64,000 bases of DNA from RGIG3009 sp045595845 (GCA_045595845.1 JAZOBF010000019.1:1-64000); one strand, 5' to 3'; counted from the stretch's first letter, positions 16,666 to 24,538 are shown. Notes: generated by a model from the sequence alone, not told the origin. Numbers and translations are program-made.

Positions 16666-17217
16666 TTATTTTACGGTAACAATATTAATATTTTGTGCCA
16701 AAATGTTGGCTTGCGAGGTAACAACCTGTGAAATTTTTGCCGTATCCTGTACGGTCAGACTGTCACTTTGCACCACGACGCTGCACGCATCGTCGGCAAT
16801 ATATACCACACAATCCGCAAAACCTTTGGCCTTGATTAAGTTTTCGATGTTGCTTTCCTGCTCGATTGCCTTGGTAATGGCAATTGCTTGAGCGGTGGCG
16901 GTTTGTTTTTGCGCATCCGTTGCTTTGACATCACTAAGTAACTCTTTTACCGTCTGTACCGCTTCTTCGCGAGAATCTTTTCTACTCTTTCGCGCCTGTT
17001 CAAAATATTCCGCGGCCGTAGGTGTATCCGTCCCACCGTTGACATTGATGGCCTCACCGAGTGTCTTGTCGTCATTGGGCTGCTCTGTCTGTGTACCGCC
17101 GTTCTCAAGCATATCGGTAGGATTCGGCGCAAAAAAATAATTAAGATAGATCGCTACACCGAGTGCAAGTACCAAAGTGCCCAATAATACTGTTTTTTTA
17201 CCGAGAAACTGTTTCAT
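16666..17217 (-). CDS. spoIIIAH: Stage III sporulation protein AH
   Basis: Mother-cell component of the SpoIIIA-SpoIIQ (feeding tube) channel that links mother cell and forespore. One N-terminal membrane helix (about residues 8-26) is followed by a low-complexity linker and a C-terminal ring-forming YscJ/FliF-like domain (about 95-183). Last gene of the operon by order AA to AH, 15 bp after spoIIIAG. Confidence 0.92.
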   Translation of the reverse strand: MKQFLGKKTVLLGTLVLALGVAIYLNYFFAPNPTDMLENGGTQTEQPNDDKTLGEAINVNGGTDTPTAAEYFEQARKSRKDSREEAVQTVKELLSDVKATDAQKQTATAQAIAITKAIEQESNIENLIKAKGFADCVVYIADDACSVVVQSDSLTVQDTAKISQVVTSQANILAQNINIVTVK

Positions 17218-17232
17218 ATGCTGACTCCTTTT

Positions 17233-17775
17233 TTATGATAATTTTGTAACACACACGCGTTTGGAAGAAATGTTCAGCGCAACCGTTACCGCTTGTGATA
17301 CACGGTTGCATACCTGCTCATTATCCCCGCCTTCGCACACCACAACTACGCCCCGTACAGTCGGCTGGATTTCTGTCACAAGAAGACCCTCGCGGCCCTT
17401 TTCGGTTTCGATGATAACAGCCGTGCTTTCGTTGTCATCCCGCTCTGTCAGTCGCGTATCTCCCCCGCTGACATCTTCTTGACGATCGGAATTCGTGCGT
17501 TCCTCCGTGGCGTATACATATTCGACGCCGTTCTCCAGTGTCACCATCACCCGACACGCGCCCACACCGTCAATGCTTTCCACTAACGCCGTCAGCCGTT
17601 CCTCCGTACTGCGAATATACTCTTGTGCTGTCAAAGCCGTCACTTCACTCACCTTTTCGGGAATAAATTCCGGAATGATAAGCAGCAATACCCCAATGAT
17701 TCCACCGACGAGAAGTGCCTTTCGTGCTTTGTCGGATTGGGCAAACGCCCTCAAGCGTTTTTGAATAACCTGCAT
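17233..17775 (-). CDS. spoIIIAG: Stage III sporulation protein AG
   Basis: 180 residues with one membrane helix (about 22-37) and a periplasm-facing ring-building domain. The segment ERLTALVESIDGVGACRVMVTLENG is characteristic of SpoIIIAG, as is the acidic insert before the VRGVVVVCEGG strand. It oligomerises into a large ring of the engulfment channel. Six bp after spoIIIAF. Confidence 0.93.
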   Translation of the reverse strand: MQVIQKRLRAFAQSDKARKALLVGGIIGVLLLIIPEFIPEKVSEVTALTAQEYIRSTEERLTALVESIDGVGACRVMVTLENGVEYVYATEERTNSDRQEDVSGGDTRLTERDDNESTAVIIETEKGREGLLVTEIQPTVRGVVVVCEGGDNEQVCNRVSQAVTVALNISSKRVCVTKLS

Positions 17776-17781
17776 GTTCTC

Positions 17782-18255
17782 TCACTCCTCTGTTTTGACG
17801 ACAACCGTCGTTTCCAGTTGTTTTTCCAACACCTCCCGCACCACTGCCGCCGTCGGCACACTTTGTTTGTCCACATGAATGGTAATCTGCTTCATATATA
17901 TGCCTCCCGTCTCCGAAGTATCCGTCATAACCTCAACTTTTTTTGCCGTAATATTGCGCGCTGCCAACGCCTCGTTGACCACCTGTGTCACAGCCGACTC
18001 AATCTGTACCGTCAACTGCTCGTTCACCCGTTGTTCCAATAACCCATCGACAATATCCTGTGGCACGAAATCTAAATTTAAATCGGGTAACGAGGTAAGT
18101 TTCATTAGCGGCAATACCAACGCGCACAGAAAAAATGATGCGGTTATCAGTGAAAACAGTTTGCCGCTCCCCGCCTTAGGCGCCAGCAAACGGATAGCAG
18201 AACACCCCAATGCCGCCACACACACAGCGGCACCCCAAGCGCGTATCTCATTCAT
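17782..18255 (-). CDS. spoIIIAF: Stage III sporulation protein AF
   Basis: 157-residue protein with two N-terminal membrane helices (about residues 7-25 and 34-50) and a soluble C-terminal domain with the ring-building-motif pattern. I start at the ATG at 18255 because it overlaps the spoIIIAE stop as ATGA with AGGGAGGG upstream; longer readings lie inside spoIIIAE. Confidence 0.9.
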   Translation of the reverse strand: MNEIRAWGAAVCVAALGCSAIRLLAPKAGSGKLFSLITASFFLCALVLPLMKLTSLPDLNLDFVPQDIVDGLLEQRVNEQLTVQIESAVTQVVNEALAARNITAKKVEVMTDTSETGGIYMKQITIHVDKQSVPTAAVVREVLEKQLETTVVVKTEE

Positions 18256-19391
18256 GTAATCCCTCCCACCGCGATCGTAATAACCGTCAGCGATATCGTC
18301 AGCAGCAAGCCGCTCACGCACAGTACTCCCACCAAACAACGCGTAATTCCGTGTGCTGTCTTCAGAAGTGACGAAAATGAGTGTAAGCTGAACATATCCG
18401 ATGCCATTTCACCGATAGAGAGCATAATATTCCATAAAACGCAGGATGCCAATGGCGGCAGAATGATGATCAGCGTAGCCGCCACGCCAAAGCATCCGAT
18501 TGTGGAACGCAGAAGATGTAAACACCCGCGAATGGTAGAAAACACCTCACTGAGGGAGGCACCTACGACGGGTATAAAATGAGATATGGAAAACCGCATC
18601 GCTCGATCACTGAGTCGGTCTGCCGCGCCGCCCGTAAGAGATTGCAGGGATAAAATACCCGCAAACAGCACCATACCCAGTGTTAATAACCAAGTTGTCA
18701 CTTTACCGGTCATCGCGCCCACTCTGCCAAGCGGTAACTCCGGCGTAAGAGAACCGGTCAGTCCCAACGCCAACGAGACAGACAACAGCGGTACGATTAT
18801 TGTCCCCGACACCCACGACAGGAACTCAGCGGCATATAGGACCAAAGACTGAAAAGATACGGCAACAGAGGCTTGACCGCCGGCGACGAGAACGCCCGCA
18901 TACACCGGCACAAAACTGGTCATAAACACCGATACCGATTCCATCGCCTCACGCACTCGCTCCAGCTGTTCGGCAAGCGGCAACATCACGCTTGTACATG
19001 CGGCAAGTGCACAGATAACACCGAATACCGACGATACTTCTTCGGTGCGCAAGGTTTGACGCATCCCGTCCACCCACGCGTACAGCAACAGAATACCGAG
19101 CACCGTTCCGCCGACGGCAAGCGGCTCTCCCGCTACGCGTCTGCACAATGCCCATAGTTCTTTTAACCAAGAACCGGTATCCGTTTGTGTAAATGTGTTC
19201 GGATCCAGAGAATCAATATGTAGACGCTCAAGTAAGGCAAGTGTGTCTTCCGGCAAAGCTTGTAACAGCTCCTGCGCACCGCTTGCCTCCAACTGTTCGC
19301 GGTATAACTCGTCCAGCGTTTGTGCCTGTGCGGGCAAAACGCACAACACCGACAAGAAAACCGTTAAAAGGCACACTTTTACGATTCTCAT
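18252..19391 (-). CDS. spoIIIAE: Stage III sporulation protein AE
   Basis: 379-residue polytopic membrane protein. A cleavable-looking signal peptide (ending about AQAQ) is followed by a soluble segment rich in leucine and then eight or so membrane helices. Conserved SpoIIIAE stretches such as TSFVPVYAGVLVAGG and DRAMRFSISHFIPVVGASLSE are present. The ATG at 19391 has AAAGGAT upstream and lies 4 nt past the spoIIIAD stop. Confidence 0.94.
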   Translation of the reverse strand: MRIVKVCLLTVFLSVLCVLPAQAQTLDELYREQLEASGAQELLQALPEDTLALLERLHIDSLDPNTFTQTDTGSWLKELWALCRRVAGEPLAVGGTVLGILLLYAWVDGMRQTLRTEEVSSVFGVICALAACTSVMLPLAEQLERVREAMESVSVFMTSFVPVYAGVLVAGGQASVAVSFQSLVLYAAEFLSWVSGTIIVPLLSVSLALGLTGSLTPELPLGRVGAMTGKVTTWLLTLGMVLFAGILSLQSLTGGAADRLSDRAMRFSISHFIPVVGASLSEVFSTIRGCLHLLRSTIGCFGVAATLIIILPPLASCVLWNIMLSIGEMASDMFSLHSFSSLLKTAHGITRCLVGVLCVSGLLLTISLTVITIAVGGIT

Positions 19392-19395
19392 ACCG

Positions 19396-19788
19396 CTATC
19401 CTTTCCCCATGAGTGATAACGCAATATCACCGATTTTTTGAAACAGCGGTAATGCCAAAGCCATCAAAGTAAGTTTTCCCGCCAATTCCGTTTTTGCCGC
19501 AAGCCCCTGCTCGCCCGCATCACGGCATGCATCGGCGGCGAGTTGCGTAATAAGGCAAATACCGAGTGCTTTGAATAAAATCGGTATGTATTCGCCCGAT
19601 AAACCTGCAGTTTCCAACATCCCGCGTATCGTCGTTAACAGCGGCGCCATATAGCCAATCACCGCCGCTGTGATCAAAATACCCGCGATCAAGGTAATGC
19701 CCATAGCTTGTTCGGGATGGGAGCGACGAAGCATGACCGCCAAAAACGCCGTAATAACTGCCACCGCCGCGATTGCCGTCCACTCCAT
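19396..19788 (-). CDS. spoIIIAD: Stage III sporulation protein AD
   Basis: 130 residues, mostly membrane-embedded (about four helices), with the conserved KALGICLITQLAADACRDAGE segment in the middle. Two bp after spoIIIAC. Part of the sporulation channel complex in the outer forespore membrane. Confidence 0.94.
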   Translation of the reverse strand: MEWTAIAAVAVITAFLAVMLRRSHPEQAMGITLIAGILITAAVIGYMAPLLTTIRGMLETAGLSGEYIPILFKALGICLITQLAADACRDAGEQGLAAKTELAGKLTLMALALPLFQKIGDIALSLMGKG

Positions 19789-19790
19789 CG

Positions 19791-19985
19791 TTATAACCCA
19801 AATACCGATTTGACCATGCGAAATAAACCACTGATCTCGGTCACAATCATGGTCAATACGACAATCAGCCCCGCCAAAGTCGTCAGCATCGCCTGTTCCT
19901 CGCGTCCCGAACGAATCAGCACTTGATTCAGCACCGCCACAATGATACCGATTGCCGCAATCTTAAAGATAAGATCCACTTCCAT
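19791..19985 (-). CDS. spoIIIAC: Stage III sporulation protein AC
   Basis: 64-residue protein with two membrane helices and the family signature LIFKIAAIGIIVAVLNQVL near the N-terminus, then GREEQAML. Normal length. Lies 18 bp after spoIIIAB. Confidence 0.94.
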   Translation of the reverse strand: MEVDLIFKIAAIGIIVAVLNQVLIRSGREEQAMLTTLAGLIVVLTMIVTEISGLFRMVKSVFGL

Positions 19986-20003
19986 AGTCTTCCGCCTCTC
20001 CTT

Positions 20004-20513
20004 TTACAAAAGCATCAGTGCCGCCGCACTGCCGCCGCAAAGCCCGAGTGCCGTATACAGCCCGCTTCTTGTGTGAGCTTCTGTCATGCGTTCTTCCAAG
20101 CACACCCGAACCAATCGGGAATACTGTTCGCAATGATGCAGTTCGCCTGTGATATCCGCCGTACCCAGTCCCTCGACAAAATCCAAAAGCAGCGTGGTTT
20201 CGCGCTCAGAAAGTGCATATTCGCAAGAGTGCTTATGCACGCTTTCCCGCCATGCCGAGCGGAAATCCCCGTCGGATGACAAATTGGTAACCGTCTCCCG
20301 TAAAAGCGAAAACGCGGAAAACTCCGAGGTGTTAGCCAATGAGCGAAACACCTCGCCCATCGGCATCGCCGTGTAACGAATTTTCTCCGAAACTTGTTGT
20401 AAAAGCCGCTCAAAGAGAGACAGAAAAGTAATACGCTTTATCAGAGTGCGTCGTGCCGTCATGCCGATCCCCAATCCCGTCAGCAACAGTGTCAACGCTC
20501 CGATTCCTTTCAT
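20004..20513 (-). CDS. spoIIIAB: Stage III sporulation protein AB
   Basis: 169-residue protein with an N-terminal membrane helix (about 3-20), a helical soluble domain and a C-terminal hydrophobic segment, as in SpoIIIAB. The ATG at 20513 has GGAGG upstream and aligns with the family N-terminus. It lies 104 nt inside the 3' end of spoIIIAA in another frame, an unusually long overlap. Confidence 0.88.
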   Translation of the reverse strand: MKGIGALTLLLTGLGIGMTARRTLIKRITFLSLFERLLQQVSEKIRYTAMPMGEVFRSLANTSEFSAFSLLRETVTNLSSDGDFRSAWRESVHKHSCEYALSERETTLLLDFVEGLGTADITGELHHCEQYSRLVRVCLEERMTEAHTRSGLYTALGLCGGSAAALMLL

Positions 20514-21411
20514 GCAACCATTCCTCCGTTCGCAACACTTGCGCAATACGGCCGGGGGCATGCCGACCGTGCAGGAAAATCAAGTAATCAAATATGCCAC
20601 GCTCCAGCAAATTATACAGCCCTTGTCGTTTACAGAGAAGATCAGCGGTACCCGCGTGGACGGTGGCAATTGTCGGAACACCGCGTAAAAACCCATCACA
20701 AACCGCCTCCAACTCATCCGTATCGCCCAATTCATCCAGCAGCACCGCCTGTGGTGCCAAACAGCGTATCGCCTGTTCCAGCCCAACGGCTTTGGGGACG
20801 TAACGCAATACATCACAACCGATGAGCGAATCCACCCCCGACAATTCTCCACGCTCATCAATCACCGTCACCGAGAGCCGCCGCCGCGAAAACTGATGCG
20901 CCAAGTCACGCAATATACTGGTTTTTCCGCCGCTCGGTTCACTGCATATCAACGCGCTGTGTACCTGATCATCATACAAAACCCGCATCAAAGATTCGGC
21001 GCAACCGTCATGAACGCGAGCAACGCGAATACACAACGATGTAATCGCACGATACCCGACAATACACCCATCTTCCGCCACGGCGGTGCCGGCAATTCCC
21101 ACTCGGCATCCTCCAACCGTCACGAACCCGCGTCGCAGTTCCTCTTGATGCGCATAAACGGAATATTCTAACATCCGATCGACAGTTTGCCGCAGCAAGT
21201 GTTCTTCACACAAGACACCGTCAGCTCGGCGTTCTGTCAGGACACCTTTATCGGTCAAAAAATATTCTTCTCCGCCAATTCCAAACGATACGGCCTGTCC
21301 TGCCCGCAAGCGAATCTCTTGTACACGGCACATGTGTGATGGCGCGATTGACAGCAAGGGTATTTGCCATACAGACGGCAACAACGATACCGCCGCTCGA
21401 TACCCATTCAT
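20410..21411 (-). CDS. spoIIIAA: Stage III sporulation protein AA (ATPase)
   Basis: Secretion-type ATPase thought to power or gate the SpoIIIA channel. Walker A region ICSEPSGGKTSILRDLA (about residue 158), DERGEL, Walker B VLLDELGD and a late ATVHAG match the SpoIIIAA/PilT-like fold. The ATG at 21411 is better spaced from GGGGAG than the GTG at 21417. The last 30 or so residues overlap spoIIIAB in a different frame and look unlike the usual SpoIIIAA tail. A sporulation (sigma-E) promoter is expected upstream, but I see no convincing match. Confidence 0.92.
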   Translation of the reverse strand: MNGYRAAVSLLPSVWQIPLLSIAPSHMCRVQEIRLRAGQAVSFGIGGEEYFLTDKGVLTERRADGVLCEEHLLRQTVDRMLEYSVYAHQEELRRGFVTVGGCRVGIAGTAVAEDGCIVGYRAITSLCIRVARVHDGCAESLMRVLYDDQVHSALICSEPSGGKTSILRDLAHQFSRRRLSVTVIDERGELSGVDSLIGCDVLRYVPKAVGLEQAIRCLAPQAVLLDELGDTDELEAVCDGFLRGVPTIATVHAGTADLLCKRQGLYNLLERGIFDYLIFLHGRHAPGRIAQVLRTEEWLHERNRSVDTVADGIGDRHDGTTHSDKAYYFSVSL

Positions 21412-21464
21412 TGTCACTCCCCCTGCCTGTCCTATTCGTATGCACGGTTCAACTTCGATAGAAC

Positions 21465-21502
21465 AAAAAAGCGACAGGCACGCTCAAGAGCGTGCCTGTC
21501 GC
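21465..21502 (-). terminator. Strong rho-independent terminator (minus)
   Basis: 13-15 bp perfect stem built on GCGACAGGCACGCTC, followed on the minus strand by six T. It sits upstream of spoIIIAA, so it ends a separate transcript coming from about 21595 and would insulate the operon. Confidence 0.85.
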
Positions 21503-21595
21503 TTTCGTTTAGAGGGGTGTTTTGAGGAGGGGTAATGTACTCCCGACAGAACAGTTTCGGTGCGGCGCCTCCCCTGTTCTCTGAGTACATTTGCA
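21465..21595 (-). ncRNA. Predicted structured small RNA of unknown class
   Basis: On the minus strand a TATGAT box (about 21602) precedes a roughly 130-nt stretch. It holds a long hairpin with outer arms AATGTACTC/GAGTACATT and inner arms AGAACAG/CTGTTCT. Its loop contains GGAGG, which could pair with the CCTCC just downstream (a pseudoknot). A strong terminator follows. No ORF is present. It could be a small RNA or a leader; no known family is recognised. Confidence 0.5.
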
Positions 21596-21667
21596 GTGTA
21601 TCATATGCCTTATTTTAAAATGTGAATTGAACATGAATAAACTGTAAGAAAATTTTTATAAAAAACT

Positions 21668-21681
21668 CAAACAAATGTTTG
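21668..21681. promoter_or_regulatory. LexA (SOS) box
   Basis: CAAACAAATGTTTG is a palindrome close to the Gram-positive SOS box (CGAACRNRYGTTYG). It overlaps the -35 region of the lexA promoter, which fits autorepression. Confidence 0.75.
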
Positions 21682-21707
21682 CATTTTCGAAAAAGGTGTG
21701 TTATACT
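21679..21707 (+). promoter_or_regulatory. lexA promoter
   Basis: TTGCAT (21679-21684), 17-bp spacer, TATACT (21702-21707), 22 bp before the lexA start codon and overlapping the SOS box. Confidence 0.8.
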
Positions 21708-21729
21708 GATTACCGAAAGGGTGATATAG

Positions 21730-22317
21730 ATGAAACCTTTAAATCCAAAACAAGAAAAAATGTTAGCGTTTCTCAAAGAACGCATCCGCACCGGCGTGCC
21801 GCCAACCGTGCGTGAAATATGTGCGGCCGCCGACATTAAATCCACTTCCACGGTACACGCCTATCTTCAAAAATTTGAGGAAGCAGGGTATATTAATCGC
21901 GAAACGGGCTTAACCCGTTCGATACGCATGCCGGGCGAATCCGTATCCCGTGTCCCGCTGTTAGGTAAAGTAACCGCCGGTTTGCCCATTTTGGCGGTCG
22001 AAGAAGTGGAGGATTATGTCCCCTACTCCGGCGGCGGCTACCCCACCGAAGAACTGTTTGCGTTGCGCGTATCGGGCACCAGTATGCTGAACGCCGGTAT
22101 TTTGGATCATGATATTGTGATCGTCCACAAAACACCCGCCGCAAACAACGGTGATATCGTTGTTGCACTTGTCGATGACGAAGCTACCGTAAAACGCATT
22201 TATTTCGAGAAAGGTCACATCCGTTTGCAACCCGAAAACGACGCTTTTGAGCCGATTATTGTCAAAGAAGCGGTTGTGCTCGGGAAAGTGGTTTCGCTAT
22301 TGCGAAATTTCGGTTGA
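21730..22317 (+). CDS. lexA: LexA repressor
   Basis: SOS-response repressor and self-cleaving protease. The N-terminal winged helix-turn-helix (about residues 1-65, TVREICAAADIKSTSTVHAYL) is followed by the cleavage site A83-G84 and the catalytic dyad S118 (SGTSM) and K155 (TVKR). 195 residues, typical. It has its own promoter with an overlapping LexA box. Its stop codon overlaps the -35 box of the tmRNA promoter. Confidence 0.96.
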   Translation: MKPLNPKQEKMLAFLKERIRTGVPPTVREICAAADIKSTSTVHAYLQKFEEAGYINRETGLTRSIRMPGESVSRVPLLGKVTAGLPILAVEEVEDYVPYSGGGYPTEELFALRVSGTSMLNAGILDHDIVIVHKTPAANNGDIVVALVDDEATVKRIYFEKGHIRLQPENDAFEPIIVKEAVVLGKVVSLLRNFG

Positions 22318-22342
22318 CAACCGCCTGATATTTGCATATACT
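22314..22342 (+). promoter_or_regulatory. ssrA promoter
   Basis: TTGACA (22314-22319), 17-bp spacer, TATACT (22337-22342), 38 bp before the tmRNA 5' end; the -35 overlaps the end of lexA. Confidence 0.85.
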
Positions 22343-22379
22343 AATACTCCGCCGTGTTTGAGAGCGCACGACGGAATAT

Positions 22380-22731
22380 GGGGGCGCAAAGGTTTCGACG
22401 GGGATTGTGAGCCCTGGTAAGCGAGTAGCGGTGCAGGACCGCTATAAACCCTGCAATCTTTTTAAAATAAACGACAACTCTAAAGTTGCTCTCGCTGCTT
22501 AATTAATAGCAGCCGTTCCGTCCCGAAGTACCGCGGTCGGGAACGGAGCGTCGATTAGCGGTGAACGTGAACAAAGCTCTGTCGCAGGCTTTGTCATGAC
22601 TGAGCGACTACCGTAGCCAAAAGCCTGCCCATCGGCGTTTGGCGAGGGGAATCTTAAACGATCGGCTGCACTCGGAGAAAGCCACGGTAAGTAATTTTCG
22701 GACAGGGGTTCGATTCCCCTCGTCTCCACCA
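22380..22731 (+). ncRNA. ssrA: tmRNA (ssrA)
   Basis: Transfer-messenger RNA that rescues stalled ribosomes. The 5' end GGGGGCG pairs with CGTCTCC at the 3' end. GGTTTCGACGGGG and a T-arm GGGGTTCGATTCCCC are present, with encoded CCA. The internal tag frame ends NDNSKVALAA-stop (about 22471-22501), with a second in-phase TAA-rich stretch after it. About 352 nt, a normal one-piece tmRNA. The first tag codon is uncertain (possibly the ATA before AAC). Confidence 0.95.
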
Positions 22732-22804
22732 AAACGCACAAAGACGAACCCCAAGAGTTCGTACACGGTGGGTTGTGCTCCACCAAAAAACAGAAAGACA
22801 GACC
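22724..22804 (+). repeat. Imperfect direct duplication of tmRNA 3' end
   Basis: The 27 bases from 22724 to 22750 (ctccaccaaaacgcacaaag and on) recur with a few changes at 22778-22804. The repeat starts at the CCA end of tmRNA, a common integrase target. Confidence 0.55.
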
Positions 22805-22822
22805 GCAAGGTTTGTCTTTTTT
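22794..22822 (+). terminator. tmRNA terminator
   Basis: AAAGACAGACC-gcaa-GGTTTGTCTTTTTT hairpin with T-run, about 60 bp after tmRNA. A related, weaker copy of the T-rich side (ggtctgtcttttttg) occurs at about 24648-24662. Confidence 0.75.
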
Positions 22823-22831
22823 GTTGTTTAG

Positions 22832-22845
22832 CGAGGGGAATCGAA
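22832..22845 (-). repeat. Inverted copy of tmRNA T-arm
   Basis: cgaggggaatcgaa is the exact reverse complement of the tmRNA segment 22709-22722 (T-loop and 3' T-stem). It follows directly after the terminator. A similar inverted T-arm copy follows tRNA-Leu at 33147-33165. Confidence 0.6.
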
Positions 22846-22853
22846 AGGGCGTT

Positions 22854-22880
22854 AAAAAAACAGTCCGGTGGACTGTTTTT
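22854..22880. terminator. Second hairpin terminator after tmRNA
   Basis: AAAAAAACAGTCC-ggt-GGACTGTTTTT, A-tract on the left and T-tract on the right, so active in either direction. Confidence 0.65.
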
Positions 22881-22960
22881 AGCCCGTAGCGTTGTGCCGC
22901 CCGTCAGCACTGTACCGAAACTCGCAGACGAGATAAAGCCGCCCCCTCATCCCCACCATA

Positions 22961-23009
22961 AAAGAACGGAAGTTGTAATACCCTTGGTATTGCCACTTCC
23001 GTTCTTTTT
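22961..23009. terminator. Bidirectional hairpin terminator
   Basis: AAAGAACGGAAGT and ACTTCCGTTCTTT arms around a 20-nt inner part with its own short stem (aataccc/ggtatt), followed by five T. The rest of 22732-23189 holds no gene. Confidence 0.7.
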
Positions 23010-23189
23010 CTATTTCTAAAAACCTATGTCGCATAAAAATTCCCCACGCCTTGGCATAAAGAATTAGTTACCAGCACTTGAATCAATCCCGCTTTTTCCG
23101 TTCCGGTAGAAATCTTCGTATTTATGTGATATAATGTGTACAACAAATAAAACTTTACGCACATTGACTTTTGAGAAAGAGCAGATATT

Positions 23190-23795
23190 ATGGAATTTAA
23201 CGAAAAATTACAGAACCTCCGAAAGCAAAAAGGACTTACTCAAGAAGAACTTGCGCAGTCGCTTTATGTGTCGCGAACTGCAATTTCAAAATGGGAATCG
23301 GGTAGAGGGTATCCTAATATAGATTCCCTAAAAGTGATAGCAAATTTTTTTGGTATATCGATTGATGAATTACTGTCGGGCGATGAGTTGTTGACCATAG
23401 CAGAAGAAGATACCAAGCAAAAAGAAAAGCATCTTCGCGACTTGGTGTTTGGTTTACTCGATTGTAGTATTGCCATGTTTTTCTTTCTGCCGTTCTTTGG
23501 TCAGAAAGCAGATGCGATTATACAAGAAGTATCTCTTGCATCTCTTACCGAAATTGCGCCATATTTGAGAACAGTATATTTTGTTGTTGTGATTGGAATT
23601 ATAGTATCCGGAATTTTAACCCTTGCTCTGCAAAATTGCTATCAAGCATTTTGGGTAAAGAGTAAAAGTATAATATCGTTAGCAGTAAATGCGGTTGCCG
23701 CGCTCCTTTTTATTGTTAGCTCGCAACCGTATGCAGCAGCATTTCTGTTCATATTCTTGGTAATAAAGGTGTTAACGCTCGTAAAATGGCAATGA
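23190..23795 (+). CDS. XRE regulator with membrane domain
   Basis: 201-residue protein. Residues 5-60 form a Cro/C1 helix-turn-helix (GLTQEELAQSLYVSRTAISKWESGRGYP). A short acidic linker follows, then four or so hydrophobic helices (about 88-105, 128-150, 165-180 and 183-198). Proteins with this layout are membrane-tethered regulators common in Firmicutes. The ATG lies after GAGAAAGAGCAG, a weak site. It is 107 bp upstream of a PAP2-like gene on the same strand; linkage is possible but unproven. Confidence 0.8.
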   Translation: MEFNEKLQNLRKQKGLTQEELAQSLYVSRTAISKWESGRGYPNIDSLKVIANFFGISIDELLSGDELLTIAEEDTKQKEKHLRDLVFGLLDCSIAMFFFLPFFGQKADAIIQEVSLASLTEIAPYLRTVYFVVVIGIIVSGILTLALQNCYQAFWVKSKSIISLAVNAVAALLFIVSSQPYAAAFLFIFLVIKVLTLVKWQ

Positions 23796-23902
23796 CACAA
23801 AGAGTGTCATTATTGTGACGACCTGTTTCTTGTGGTTGTTCATACCTTCTCCTAAAATGTGTTTGAGCAAGAGCCAAATACAAAAAGGAAGTGTGAACAC
23901 AA

Positions 23903-24538
23903 ATGAAAAATCAGAAAAACTTCTGCATTGCAACCTGTATACTTGTGGCATTTGGTTTGTGGACCGCAGTAATTCACTTTGTCGATGTGCAAACAATCGG
24001 ACCACAAGAATCATCTGTTGGGTTTGCAACGATTAACCGGTTCTTTCATAACCTTACCGGTGTGCATATGTCCCTGTATAGTATTACCGATTGGTTGGGC
24101 CTGGTGCCACTCAGTTTTGTAATGGGGTTTGCATTACTCGGACTCATTCAATGGATTAGAAGAAAGCATCTCTTGAAAGTTGATTGCAGCATCCTTGTTC
24201 TTGGTGGTTTCTATATCGTTGTGATGGCGGCATATGTCCTATTTGAGGTGTTTGTTATAAATTACCGACCTGTGTTGATCAATGGGATTTTAGAAGCATC
24301 TTATCCATCATCAACGACAATGCTTGTGATTTGTGTCATGCCGACTGCAATCATGCAGCTTAATACCCGTATCAAAAACGATATTTTTAAACGATGTGTC
24401 ACTGCTGCCATTACCGCTTTTACTGTTTTTATGGTAATTGGCAGACTTGTTGCGGGTGTGCATTGGTTTACTGATATTATCGGCGGTGCTTTGTTGAGTG
24501 TAGGACTTGTGCTGATGTATCGTGCTATTATCCAGTAG
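23903..24538 (+). CDS. PAP2-family membrane protein, degenerate active site
   Basis: 211-residue protein with six or so membrane helices and the PAP2 phosphatase pattern. The first motif is represented by NYRPVL (about residue 120). The third, GRLVAGVHWFTD (about 178), keeps the Arg, His and Asp of SRxxxxxHxxxD. The second motif, normally PSGH, reads PSST here (SYPSSTT), so the general-acid histidine is absent. It may act on undecaprenyl diphosphate or lipid phosphates, or have lost hydrolase activity. The start at 23903 follows AAGGAAG at a workable distance. Confidence 0.75.
   Translation: MKNQKNFCIATCILVAFGLWTAVIHFVDVQTIGPQESSVGFATINRFFHNLTGVHMSLYSITDWLGLVPLSFVMGFALLGLIQWIRRKHLLKVDCSILVLGGFYIVVMAAYVLFEVFVINYRPVLINGILEASYPSSTTMLVICVMPTAIMQLNTRIKNDIFKRCVTAAITAFTVFMVIGRLVAGVHWFTDIIGGALLSVGLVLMYRAIIQ

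Noticed and set aside
22499..23019. Several ORFs of 95-126 codons over the tmRNA gene on both strands
   Set aside because: They lie inside or across ssrA and its terminators, lack ribosome-binding sites, and resemble the spurious proteins often called over tmRNA.
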